In this document: positions 10,001-22,900 of the stretch, in pieces
How the letters are laid out: every line of letters starts with the position of its first letter
Numbering within the stretch: position 1 is the first letter of the stretch
Source: Callorhinus ursinus
Taxonomy: Eukaryota > Chordata > Mammalia > Carnivora > Otariidae
NCBI RefSeq assembly: GCF_003265705.1
Contig: NW_020312859.1
Location: 1,358,901 to 1,422,900, forward strand
Length of the DNA: 64,000 nucleotides
Direction: 5' to 3'
Position numbers and translations under genes: made by a program
The notes under the pieces: model-generated
The model's database searches: none
Seen by the model: the letters and a program-made list of their open reading frames with translations, nothing else
Told to the model about the DNA's origin: nothing

Positions 10001-13000
10001 CTCAGGTCATGATCTGGAGTCCCGGGATCGAGTCCGGCTCCCTGCTCAGCGGGGAGTCTGCTTCTCCCTCTGACCCTCCCCCCTCACTCTTTCTCTCTTT
10101 TACTCATTCTCTCTCTCAAATAAATAAAATCTTTTTTAAGTAAGTAAATAAATAAATGCATGAAATGGCCCAACCTACTGTGCTGGGGGTGGGTGCGGGA
10201 AGTCAGATGTCAGCAGCCTTTAGCCCTGATGGGCTGTGTCCCTTGGCCAGACTGTCCCCCGCAGTCTCGCTTCGTCCACCTGCAACCGGGGAGGGTTGAT
10301 CGGGGGTCTCCCAACGGCCAGTTCCCTGGTGCAGCCCACAACTCCCCACGCCCCTGCAGAGTCATCGGGACCCTGGGACCGCCCTGCCCTCTCTGGGCCC
10401 TCCTCCCCGACGTCCCCTTTCCGTGCCCACTCACCTGCCCTCTGCTCCCTCTCCGCAGCGCCTGGACTTCGAGTCCCAGCCCGTGCACACTGTGGTCCTG
10501 GAGGCCCTCAACAAGTTCGTGGACCCCCGCTTCGCTGACCTGGGCACGTTCCGCGACCAGGCGATCGTGCGCGTGGCCGTGACCGACGTGGACGAGCCCC
10601 CAGAGTTCCGGCCGCCCTCCGGCCTCCTGGAGGTGCAGGAGGACGCGCAGGTGGGCTCCCTGGTCGGCGTGGTGACGGCGCGGGACCCCGACGCCGCCAA
10701 CCGGCCCGTCCGGTGAGACCCCCGCCCGGGGCCACGCCTGCTGCCTGCTCTCCCGCCACGGCCCCGCGGACAGACCTCGGGCAGAGGGGGAGGGGCGGGG
10801 GGCGGAGAAGGGGGGTATGGACACAGAGATGCAGCTCAGAGACAAGGGAGACAGATGTGAGAGTGGTCACAGGGAGTCAGGGGACTCAGGACAAGGAGGG
10901 AGACCCAGGTTTGACAGACACGGCAGAGTGAACAGGGCTCGGCCCCGGTCCTCTCTGTCCGCGGGGGCTCCCTCGGTGTCCTCGGTCTGTCCATCCACAT
11001 GCCTATGACCCCCGAGTCCACTCTCTTGCCTACCCTGCCGTCTCAGCAGCTCCCCTTGGCTCCCCTAGGCACCCAGAACTCACCACGTTCGGAACTGAGC
11101 TCCAGGTCCCTCCACCAAAAACAAGGACCCCAACCTTCCAGTTGTTGAGATCAAAAATGTTGGAGACACCCTGCCTCCTGTCTCTGTCTCGCACCTCCCT
11201 CCAGTCCCTCAGCAAATCCGGAATCCCACCACCTTCTCCACCTGTGCTGCTACCCACCTGCTACCCCCTGGTCCGGGCCACCATTTTCTCTTACCCGGAC
11301 CTGGATCCGGATTCCGGCACTCCCCCCTCCCCCCAACTGGTCTCCCTGCTTCTGCCCTGCCCCTCTTTAATCTAGAACTGGCCTGGGGCCAGACTGATCC
11401 TGTCCAAAGGGAAAGCAGAACTTGGCCCTCCTCTGCTCAGAGCCCCCGAAAGGCACCCATCTGGCTCAGAACAAAAGACCAAGCTCTCACAATGCCCCCC
11501 AGACCCATGAGATCTGGCCTCACTGTAGCCTCTCAGACCATTCCTCCCGAGGTCCTCCTTCCTAGTTCAGGGGGCTCAGCCACACTGGCCTCCTCACTGC
11601 TCCACGGATACACCAAGCTCACTCCACCTCAGGGCCCTTGCAACTGCTGATCCCTCTGCCTAGAATGTTACCCGCTTAATATCCCCACGATTGGTCCGCT
11701 GGCTTCCTCCAGGTCTTTGCTCAAGAGTCACCTTCTCAGTGAGGCCTTCCCTGACCACTCTTTCTAAAATTTCATCCCCACCCCAACCCCCAGCCCCAAC
11801 ACTTCACATCCCCTCTCCTCGTGTTACTCTGTCCTCAGTAGCCTTCACCATCTAACACGTCACCTAGTTTTCTGACTCCATCGTCTGTCTCTCCCGCTAC
11901 CAGATAAGCCCCGTGAGAGCAGGGAGTTCTGTGTGTTCACCACTTTACCTGATGCCCTGCACTCGGTGGACACTCGCTGACTGCCCTGATGAGTGAATGA
12001 AACATAAAAGAGAAAAACTGAGAAGAGAGAGAGGCTCAGGGGCCTGGGGAGAGCCTCACAGTGAGAGGAGGAGGTCGGAGAGAGGGGGAGCCAGTGGGAG
12101 GACCACGGGAGGAACTAAAAGAGGCAGAGGACCTACCTGACCATGTAGAAACAGAGGAGATCTGCTGAGAAAGCCAGAAAGGGAAAGAAAGGGAAATAGA
12201 CACAGGGAGAGAGAGGGGTGAGTGGGGGCGGGGGGAGGCAGGTGGGTGGAGGGGAGGGGATGCTGCAGCTCTGTTGATGTTTCTGGAAGGGTTTGCGAAG
12301 TCCCTGACTGTGGCCCAAATTGGAAGAAGGTCAGGCAGAAGAGACGGGAAGAAAGGTTGTAGCAGAAATGATCCAGAGGAGGTCAGGGCTGGGGGGAAGG
12401 GCCATTGTTGGACAGAAGGGAAGGAGATTCCTGAGCTCCCTGCTTCCTCCCTGAAACCCCTGGACATAATCAGTAAGTAATCCCAGAACCAACTATGTGC
12501 CAGGATCTGTGCTGAGCATTGAAGAGAGGGAGAAGGGAAGTTAATTTGAGGACCTATGCATTACATTGTTCCAGATGGGTAACGTTTCCTTCATCATCTA
12601 TGTGAATGGTTCTCTGAGTTGTACAGTGCACAGCATGTGCAATCTTACATGGCAGCCCTGGGTGACGACAGAGAGATGCCTCCCTGCCTAACTGCCTAAA
12701 GGCTCTCAGACTGGGAAATACCCTCAGGGGTCTTAAAAGACTTCCTGGAGGAGGCAGGAAATGAGCTGAGCTGGTACCTGGGTATGGTCAGGTGTACATA
12801 CGAGGTGAAGGGCATTCCAGGCAGAGGAACAGCCTGTGCAGGCATATGGAGGCCGAGGTAGCTGTGCCTGGAGAAGAACAGACCATGATGGCTACAGTGG
12901 ACTGAGGGAGATGAGGCAGCAAAAGTGAAGTCTGGCAGGCCTCAGGGCAAGCTGAGGAGCTCAGACTCAGGCCAGAGGGCCAGAGGACCCGGGGTTGCCT

Positions 13001-16000
13001 CTGCCCTCCTCACTGCCCAAAGCATCCTGCTGCCTCTGAGCTCCTCTGCCGCCCTTCCACTCAGGCTGTCGGGACAGCCTGTCAGCAGCCCCCTTAGCCT
13101 CTGGCTGGGCCACAGAGCTCTCTCTCTCCAGGAAGGGATTATCACCCATGTGTGTGAGGAAACCAAGGCCCAGGGAGGGAAGGAGGCGTTCCTGGGCTCC
13201 CCCGGGTAGTTGAGAGCCAAGAGTAGGAGCTGAGTCCTCACCTCCCAGGTTAGTGCTCCTGCCTGCCTGCTCCCCTCCCCTGCACTGTCACGCTCACACC
13301 CGCTCTCAGCCTTCTCCCTGCTCCCCCTGTTGGCTTCCCTTCCCTCCAGCTTTTATCTGCACTGAAAGGGCCAACTTTGAAACCAGCTTCTCACCTTCTT
13401 TCATCTCTCTTTGCTGGCCCCTTCCCTGGGGCTCCTCAGATGTGGAGGCAGTGAGGAGCTTGCGACAGGTCCAATTTAACACCACAAACATTTACCCAAC
13501 TCCTCCTCCTCGTCCGTCCTCTGGGAGCCAGGCCCGGGGACAGGCAGATGACTCAGCCAAGGGCAGAGCTGGGGATGAGCACCCTCTCTGCAGGGGACAG
13601 ACGCGGAAATAGGAGGCCAGTGAGGGGCCACTGAGAGACAGAAGGGCTCCTCATGGGGCACATGTGCTGCCCAGAGCCCAGCTTGCATCCTCAGCTCCTG
13701 GGTTTGCAGGGTCATGGGCTCAGTCAGCGCCTACACATTGAGTCAAGGGGGAAACAGTGGTAATAAGACCTCATCCCTGCCCACAGAGAGTTTGCCTTCA
13801 CCTGGGGAGAGACAGTCATCGAGTCGTAAAACATTTGTTGACACAAGTTGTGAAATAATTGCTGATAAGAGCTACGAAGGAGTTAAACAGGGTAATAAGA
13901 TAGGGCAACAGGGGCTACTATGGATTGAGTAGTCCAGGAGTTGACAGATGAGCTGAGATCAGAATGATAAAGTGAGAGCCAACGTGCAAAGATGTGAGGA
14001 AGAGCATTCCAGGTAGTGGGAACAGCAACTGCAAAGGTCCTGGGGCAGAGGAGCTTGGTGTGTTCCTGGAGTTGAAGATATTAAGTGGTATCCTGGGAGA
14101 TTTTATCGGTAAAATCTAGGCACACTAGGCACCTGGGAAATACAGCGGTGCAGATATGCAGGGTGGTTTTCTGAGTTCCTACACTGGGGAGTTGTTGCAT
14201 TTTCCCCTCAGGAGGTATCATAGCAGTTTACAGATGAAGGAACTGAAGGTCAGAAAGGAGAAGTGACTCTCCCAGTGTCATTCAGCTTGAAGGGGAGAGG
14301 AATGATTTAACCCATGATTGTCTGCTTCCTGAATTCAGCCTCCTGTTATTTTACCCCAGCTTCTTACTCTCCCTGTGGTTAGGTGTCCTCCCCTGTGCAT
14401 AAGGCACAGAGATGAATCAGACATAGGCTGACAGGAAGGCTAGGCCCCCATGTGAAGGCATCTAGTGACAGATCTAAGTCGAGTGGTCTTGGGCTGAGAC
14501 CGGGGCTTGAGGACTACAGAACTCCATGGAGGGGTGAGTACTCGATGCACCACCAAGGGGAATGAGCACAGACTTCCGCATATGGCCCCCAAGCGAGGCT
14601 GAAGAGGTGAGGTTGGAACAGGGAGAGGATGCTCCAGGTTGGAGTGATGGTAAGGGCCGGGAAGCAGGAACATAGCCGTGGATTCAGCAGGTTAAGTTCA
14701 ACAGCAGGGTGATCAGCTGGATGAGCTCATGTCAAGGTGGGCAGAGAGGAGTACAGAGGGGCACTTGGGCCAGGCTGGGAAGGACCTTGAATGTCAGGTG
14801 GAGAAGCAGGACTCCATGCTTAGGCGATGGGGAGCCTTGGAAGCTTTGGAGGGAGAGAAAAGAGTGCTCAGAGGGGCCCATCTCTGGGTTAGGCAGCCTT
14901 GCAGATAGTCAGGCTCTTGATCAGCCCAGCATAGCCCTACACCCTGGTGAGTCTTCTTCGAACATCAAAACCAGCAAAGCCCACACTGGACCAGTGGGAG
15001 CAAACACCTCATTTCCTCCCAGCACTCCACAGTGGGGTGCAGCAGAAAGTACATGGGCTCTGGAATCAAAGAAGACTTGGGTCGGAATCTCAGCTCAGTT
15101 GTAGACGATCATGGGACGATCACTGGACCTACTGCAAGCCTCAGTTTTCCCATCTCTATAATGGGCATCATGATAGTACCTGCCTCATTCATTTATTCAA
15201 AAATTAGGTATTAAATGTCTACTGTGTTCACTAGGTTCTGTGCTCGGTGCTCCCAGGGTTGGAGGGAGGCTTGTTTGGCACCTAGTAGGCCCTCAGGAAA
15301 TGAACATTAAACATTTTCCTTTGTGGCCTGGACACCCATTTCTACCCTTTAATCTGCAACCTGTATTAATCACATACAAATTCCCAGGCATCATGTTTGG
15401 GCTTTGAGTGTGTGTCTTAAGCTGGGGTGGGGGGCAGGTATGTAGAAAGAATCGGAGATGGGGTGGAGTGAGCAGAGAGGAATCCCTGGTGGGGGGAAGG
15501 GGAGCCCCTTCTGCATCTGAAGAGACTCTACCTCTAGTCGCTCGGGTGGGGGCTGCCTCATTCAGCCTGCTGCGCACATGTGTACATGAGCCCCCACAAG
15601 GGAGGCCTGGGAAGGCTGCACACACAGGAACCTGTTGCCTTCCATATCTCTCATGCCTGTGCGTGCACTGTATGCACATATTTATGCGGACAAAACCCAC
15701 ATAGTGCACGCCCAGGCCAAGAAGCAGGACCCTCCCCACATCCCCCATCCTAACCTTGACAACGGCAGCCCTTTGTGCCATTGGAGTGTGTGCAAGTGTC
15801 TGCAGGTGTGCCTGGCCGGCCCTCAGGAGGGTGCCCTATGGATTGAGACAAGGCCTTAGACAAGGCCCTGCACAGACCTGGGTGTCCACTAACCAGCCCT
15901 TTTGACCCAGGGCAAGGCACTTGGCTTCTCTTAGCCCAGTCTCCTCATCTGTGAAATGGGGGGTGATAACAGTGCCTGGGAAGATGGGAGGAGCTCATGC

Positions 16001-16884
16001 ACGTAAAGGCCTTCTGCAGGCCTGGCACGAAGTCTTGCTGGCAAAAAACGTCAGAGCAAATCCACAGGTCATGTGGCAGGCGCCCAGCACTGCTAGAAGT
16101 GTTCCATGGGTAGCTACTTGTCCAACCCTCGGAGCTGCTCAGTAAGGTAGGCATTGTTATTATCTCCATTTTCAAGAGGAGGAAACTGAAGAACAGAGAG
16201 ATCAAGTGATTTACCCAAGGCCACACAGCTAGGTTTCAAACAGGCAGATGGGCACCAGATCCACGCTCCTGACCATCATTCTGGGTCCTCCCTTGCACGC
16301 ATGCACAGACATGCACACACAAGTACCACACACTACCCGACACCTACCCACACTCTCTGTCTGCACTCCTCCACCCGCACATGCTCCGGTTCCCCTCCCT
16401 GCCGTCCAGGTCCTGGCTGACTGAATGAGGAGCCGGACCTTCTAGATCCACGGCTGCCTCCCACCCTTCTCAGCCTGCTGGAGATATTCCAACGGTCCGC
16501 TGTCAGCACATGGGGCCTCCCACTCCCGGGGCACACAGGCCACACACCGGTTGGAGGGGACTCGCCTGTCCCCCTTACTAGATGTTTCTGAATAATAATT
16601 AGAATAACAATCATCCTCTCTCACGGAGTAATTTTCCTGGAGCTCAGCTAGGCACCTTATCCCCCCAGCTAGGCATTTAATCCTCCCAGCAACTTGCAAG
16701 GTAGGATTATCATCTCCATTTTGCTCAAAATTAAAGTTCAAAGATTGAAGTGACTCATCAGGGGCATCGCGGACTTGGATCCACACCCAGGGCTAAGCAG
16801 CTGCCTCTTGAGCTTTAGGGTTTCCAACAGCAAAGCAGTATCACACACACACAGACACACATGCACACCACTCACATATTCAGG

Positions 16885-16940
<56 letters not shown>

Positions 16941-16950
16941 NNNNNNNNNN

Positions 16951-16999
<49 letters not shown>

Positions 17000-19900
17000 T
17001 CCGCCCACAACACCGACCAGACGCACAACTCATGCACCTGCACGCGAGGTCCATAAGCTCCCCCTCTCCCGCCCCCCATGTCTGCCAGGCCACGCCCCTT
17101 GCTTCACGCCGCGCCCCTCCGCCCCTCCCTCCCACTCACTGGCTGGCTTCCTGAGCTGGAACAAAACCACCTGGGCTCAGCCAGCCACACTGACCTGTAG
17201 CCCCAAGTCTTTTGCTGGTTCATGGCAGGTCCCTGCGGCCCACCCCACAGCCTTGGGAACAGCTGCCTCCACTTAGATTCAGCAGCCCCTTCCCCTCCAG
17301 GAGGGAACAGAAGAGAAAAACTGAGAGAAAAGACGAGGGAGTTCTAAGCAGGAGCAGGAGAAGCAAGAAGATGGCAGGCGTCCTCCCACAAGCCCTGCCT
17401 CATGCCCAGGCCCGACCCAGTGATCAGGAGACCCAGGCTGTATCAGGCCCTGGCCTTCTCCGGGACTCTGGTCTCCCAGGAGAATCGGGGAGGTTCCTTC
17501 CAGCCGAGCTGACACTCGGAGCCTGGTTCTACCTCCTTTGGACCCAAACATCTGACGGGGAGGCCCAGGCTGGGGACGCGGAGGATCGGAGGCTCCATGC
17601 TTTGCAGCTTTGGGTGGTTCAATGAGCTATAAAAGAACTCTGGGTAGAGAGTCCCAAATTTGGGTACAAATACCAATTCTGCGACAGCTCCTGTGCAGTT
17701 TTGAGCACGTCATCACTAGCCCACAGGGCATCTTTGGATAAATAAGAAAAGATCCCTTTTGAGAAGATCCTCCCTCAGCTAGGATGGCAAGCTGAACACT
17801 GGTTAGACTTTAACCCCATTTCAGCCCTTCAGCTGGTTGGTACCTTTGTGCAGGATACAACCTGCTCAACCATATTTGGCAGTCCTAAGCTTGGCAGGTT
17901 TCCTTTCTGAGCCTCAGTGTCTTCATCTGCAAAATAGGGAAGATCCCATCAGCTTCCCAGGGTGCCAGGCAGGGACTTCATCTGTCTCATTTGCTCTTTT
18001 ATCCCGGGACCTAGCACAGAGCAGAACAGAGAAGGCACTCAGTTAATGTCTAAGCATAAAGAAATGCAGGGAGGGATGGCTAAAGGAAAAGCAGGCTACA
18101 AATTACTAAGTGCTGTGCTAGTGGAAGGAAGTATCATCTTGGGTCTGAAGTCCCTCATACACTTTTGCCCAGGTCAGGAGGCCCCAGGTTGGTCAGGGGC
18201 AAGGGGGATGTGGGCTTAGCAGCTTAGGGACAGGGAGGAGAGTTGATGGGAGCTCAGGAAACTGGCGGTAATGCCCACCATACCCATACACACAGCCTTT
18301 TACAAGTTGGCCGTAGCTTTCACCATCTTTGCCTCCACCCCAGTAACTATGAAAAGAATAAGGGATGTCACCTAGGCCTATGCCCAGACTCATGAATTAG
18401 CCCCTCTAACTCACACCAGTGTGAGGGAGTACAGGGGAGTACACCCCCTTTTCCAGATAAGCAAACGGAGGCCAGGGAGGTCCAGTGACTTGTCCAAGGT
18501 CACACAGGTGAAGTAAGTAGCCTAGGATTCAAACGCAGCTCTGATTACTCTCAGATGCGGGCAGTCCCACTGGGTGTCATTATTCCCATTCAACAGATGA
18601 GGAAACTGAGGCCCCGGGGACGTTGTAATGCAGCTAAGCCCCACTATAGGGTCGCTTCAGGGCTTTGCGCCTCCAGCAGCGGGCGTTCCTGGCGCCCTCG
18701 CCTCCCTGGGCCTCAGTTTCCTCCTCTAGGAGATGGGGAAAGGGTCCCTTTCCTCCCTGTGGGAGGGGCCGGGTGGCTCAGGCTGAGCTCCGCCCCGCCA
18801 AGCTTCTTTGTCCTCGCCGCACAATGCATGCGCCCTTGCTTGGCGTTCGAGGCCTTTGTGGGCCGCGCAGCCTGGCGGCGCCCCCGCCCGCGTTATCAGC
18901 GCTGGGAAGCGGCGGCCGGAGCTGGCGGGGCCTCTCTGGGCCGCCGCCCGAGACATGTGTTGGACACGGGCCTTTCAGGCCTGGAGCCGCCGCACAAAGG
19001 CCCGGGAAGAAGGCGGAACAAAGGGCTTTTTCACGCGGCAACTGAAAAGCCGCAGATTAGCTCGCGCGTGCTGCGCTGGCCGGGAAGGGCCGCCGGCCGT
19101 CTTTCGCTCAGCCGTGTGGCCGGGCTGGGGCCTCCACGCCGACCCCCTTTCTCCTGCTCAGAATGACCCCTCGCACCTCCCCGCCCAGGACATGTCCAAG
19201 CCCTGGATCCCGCGCCCCGCGGGTGCCCGTGCCACACTCTGCCTGCTCCTCCGTTCGACGCGTTGGGCGCCGTTAGCCGTTCTCTGAATTATTCCTGCCC
19301 GCCATTCTCTGAATGATTCGTTGCATCTCTGTTCCCCCCATCCGCCCCCCAACCCATGCCAGCCCCGCCCCCTCCCCAAGCCCAATTCGAGGGTCAGCTC
19401 TTAGGGAAAGATAATCGAATATGCAGTGAGTGCCAGGGACTTTGCCCACTTCCAGCCTCACAACTGTGGGGTGCAAATTATTAGCCCCATTACCCAGCAG
19501 AGGAAACCGAGGCTTAGAAAGGTTGAGCGTGGCCCGTGGTCACACAGCCGGTACCGGTGCCGCAGAGAGGCAAACCCACATCCCTTTCCACCCTTCCTCT
19601 CTTGGAAAGGGTTTCTCTGCTCCTGATGTCTCCCAGGCAGATGATGCCTCTTTTGGGCGGCGGGGAGGCTGGTGGACTTGGGCACGGGCTCCACCTGGCG
19701 CCAGGGCACCTTCAATCAGCCCCACCCTGCCTCCCTCAGGTACGCCATTGACCGCGACTCGGATTTAGACCAGATCTTTGATATCGATGCAGACACGGGC
19801 GCCATTGTGACGGGCAAGGGGCTGGACCGCGAGACGGCCGGCTGGCACAATATCACGGTGCTGGCCATGGAGGCGGGTGAGCCGGGGGGCGGGGCGAATA

Positions 19901-22900
19901 TCGGGGCGGGGCGAAGGCCGGGGGAGGGGGGGGGCTGAGGCGGGGCAAAGAGGAAGAAACCGGGCACAGATGGCCGGGTTGCGGGAGGCAAAAACTGATG
20001 CGGAGGAACAAAGACCTGGGAAGGATCCCAAGCCAAAAGGCGAGAGCTGGTCTGGAAGCTGACTTCCTTCCTCAGCATTTATTGAGCACCCACTACATAC
20101 GAAGCCCTGTTTTAGAGACTGAGGATACAGCCTTGAACAAGACAGAAAAGCTCCTGTCTTTGTGGGGGAGCGCTAGACTGTCAACAAACAGGTGTACATA
20201 TGCCGGATGATGTGAAGGGCTAGTGAGAAACCGGGAAGGAAGAGAGCCGGGGAAGGGGACTGGGAAGAAGAGGGTGTTGTTCCTCTTAGAAGAAGGCCTC
20301 TCTCAGAAGGAGCCATTTCAACAGAGACCTTAGGAAAGTGAGGAAGTCATGCCCATGTCCGGGGGAAGAGTGTTCGAAGCAGAGAGAACAGCCAGTGCAA
20401 AGGCCCTGAGGTGTTAGTTTGCCCAGCATGTTGGAGGAATAGCGAGGAAACCAGTGTGGTTGGCGAGGGGCAGAGTGTTCGGCCCTTGTAAGTTCTTTGG
20501 ACTTTGCTCTGAATAAGGCGGGAATCACAGGACAGGGGCGCCATTTGGGCTGAGGAGGGACATTACCGGACTGGATACCTCTGGCTGCTGCATGAGAATG
20601 GATCCTTTGGGGGGTGAAGGGGGAACTTAAATGTGACAGTGGCAGGAAGACAAGACCGTGGCCTGGCCCAGGGCGGCAGCCATGGAGGAGGTGAGATGTG
20701 GTCAGCTTTGGGGGACAGGCTGAAAATGGCACCCCGGGATTTTCTGATGGAATGACTGGCGTGGAGATAAGAGATAGAGAGGGGGTCCGGGACTACTTCA
20801 AGGTGCTTGGCCCCGCTTCCCGGAAGAGCGTGCGTGTGTGTGCGCGCGCGCGCTTGTGTGTGCGCGCGTACACCGCGGGCAGCTTGGTGCAGCTGGCACG
20901 GGTGAGCGGCAAGAGGAAGAGGGGAAGCTCTATGCATGGGGTCCAGATAAGTAAGCCGTAGAGGTGAGGAGCTAAGACCACAGGGTTCACAGAGGCCCAG
21001 GAGAGGGGAGGGGGCAGCTCCAGGCCTCCTCCAAAACCAGAGCAATGCTGCCTGGACCTGATCTCCAAGCACCCCCCACCCCAACCCCCATCGGCTCTCA
21101 AGGTCCAGGAGCTTGCAGAGCTGCCAGTAAGCAGTCATGACAACAGAGAGACTCAGAGCCTCTGAGCCTCCGGTGCGTGGGTGGGCGACATTCCAACTTG
21201 CCCCTGCGCGCACTTGGTGGGGGGGGGGCCCAAGTCCCTCCTGGCCCCGCGAGCCCCCTGCCAGCCTTCCTCCTTCTCCCGGTGCTGGCGCCCTCCCCCT
21301 TTGCAGGCCGGTGGGCCAAGGAAGTCCCTAGGCTGAAGTTCCCTCCGTCTCTTTCAACTTCAGTTTAAAAGAAAATACAAAGCTGGCTCAAACCTCAGTG
21401 CCTGCTACTCGGGAGCCTTTGAATCCACTCCTCCACCTCATGAAAGGAAAGTAACAAAGGTGGCTGGAGAGGAAGTGGCGGCTGGACTGGGGGGGAGGAG
21501 AGCTCCCCCTCTTCCCTCCCTGAGCCTGCTCCCTGGGCGGCCAGGGGAGACTGGCCTGGCTGCTGGGCAGAGAGCCCCCTCTCCCTGCCTGCAGATACAT
21601 CTCCCCCGCACGCGTCCGGCTGCGCCACCCTGCCTGACGTCCCACTCGGGTTAAGCATTGTGCTTCTGCCCAGTGGGTCTCTTTGCAGAGAGCAGCTAGA
21701 GTGGTATACAAAGTCTATAATGCTGCCATTTCACAGAAGAAAGAATGTGGAGGGGACTCTCCCACAAACATTTTACAGTGTTTACCTCATCCATATTCTG
21801 GGCTAGAGGCTTTCTAGTGTGGACTTCTATTGAATCATGATCAGTAACCGATCAGCACCACTTTACTGATGAGAAGATCGAGGCTGGGAGAGGAAACTTG
21901 CCCAAGGATGTGCGGTGGCAGAGCTGGGATTTGGAGCAAGTCTGCCTAGTTCCCTCCGCAGCAAGGCCACGTGAGCTCCTTTTCCTGGGTACTCTCTGCA
22001 ATCTGAGCCCCACCTCTCTCCCACCCACCAATGCCTAGCAACCGACCATGGGGAAGATGAGGCTCTGGAAGGAGACTGATCACTGGGCTAGAGACCCTCC
22101 CCCCTAAGCTGCAATCAACAACCCCTGCCCAACCCTGACCAGGTATTAATCAATGAGAAAACGAATGGCTCCCGCTTCACAGAGCTAATGGGAGGATTCA
22201 ATAGGATCATGCATGGAAAGAACTTGCCTAGTACTTAATAAGTGCTCAATTAGAGGTACCTATCGATCTCGACTCTGGGCACTTGACTTCGAGCACTGAC
22301 TCTGCACAAGGCATTTTACAGTAGTGCGCTCGCTCGTTGAATCTTCCCACCTAAGAGGTGTCGGTTCTTCCCTTATCCCCAACCTATGGATGAGAAGTGA
22401 AGTCATCTGTCTAAATTTCCAGCCCCAGCCTGTCTGACTCCAAAGCCCTGCTCTCACCCAGATGCCCCTCAAGTCATGTTTTTTTGGTGCCAGGCACGAA
22501 TCCAGGAGTGTCACAAATAATCCACCACTCCAGCTTCTTGCCATCTCTGCAAGACAAGGGCAAAATTATTATCCCCACTTTACAGAAGAGGAAATAAAGG
22601 CTCAGGGTGGAACAGCGATGGTTCCAAGGTCATGGAGCAAATCCACGCAGGGTCAGGGCTCCACCCCCAGACCTCCTGCTTCCCAGCAGCCAGCCCAAGC
22701 CCCAAGTTCAATGCCAGGGGGTCTGCCTGTCCATGGCCTCCTGCTGAAGCATCCATTTGGCTTCCTCAGAAACAGAGGATGCTGGTGGAGTCACGGTGGC
22801 CCTGCCTGCTCCGGGCGTAACAAACCCGAGGTGACAAGAATCAGAGGGGAAATATTTATACACAGTGGCGGAGCTTGGCGAGCACCTTGGAGAAGGCTGA

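Larger units (their letters stand above)
7755..10458 (+). other. CDH22: CDH22 intron 6
   Basis: This 2.7-kb intron runs from GTGCTG to CTCTCCGCAG. It opens with a G tract (7764-7776) and is then largely reverse MIR relics (about 7890-8022, 8040-8225, 8710-8955, 9655-9735), a forward MIR (about 9765-9945) and a CAN-SINE (9960-10157). The last 300 bases are GC-rich and unique-looking, ending in a pyrimidine tract before exon 7. Confidence 0.85.
10713..19739 (+). other. CDH22: CDH22 intron 7
   Basis: This 9.0-kb intron runs from GTGAGA to CTCCCTCAG. It contains a forward L2 3' end (about 11560-12000), a GA-rich stretch (12005-12430), a reverse L2 piece (about 13725-14130), further probable L2 (14400-14900), a forward MIR (about 15045-15190), a reverse MIR (about 16100-16270), a CA microsatellite with an N gap (16886-16997), reverse MIR pieces near 18420-18625 and 19410-19560, and a CpG-rich island (18655-19270). 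A GT-biased stretch lies around 15560-15820. I see no cadherin exon in it. Confidence 0.85.

Noticed and set aside
10210..10845. A 211-codon minus-strand open frame
   Set aside because: It is the antisense of CDH22 exon 7 and its GC-rich flanks. Its sequence has no independent family signature.
18555..19166. A 203-codon plus-strand frame through the intron 7 CpG island
   Set aside because: Open frames are expected in CpG-rich DNA. Composition is Arg/Ala/Pro-heavy and no domain or start context supports a gene.
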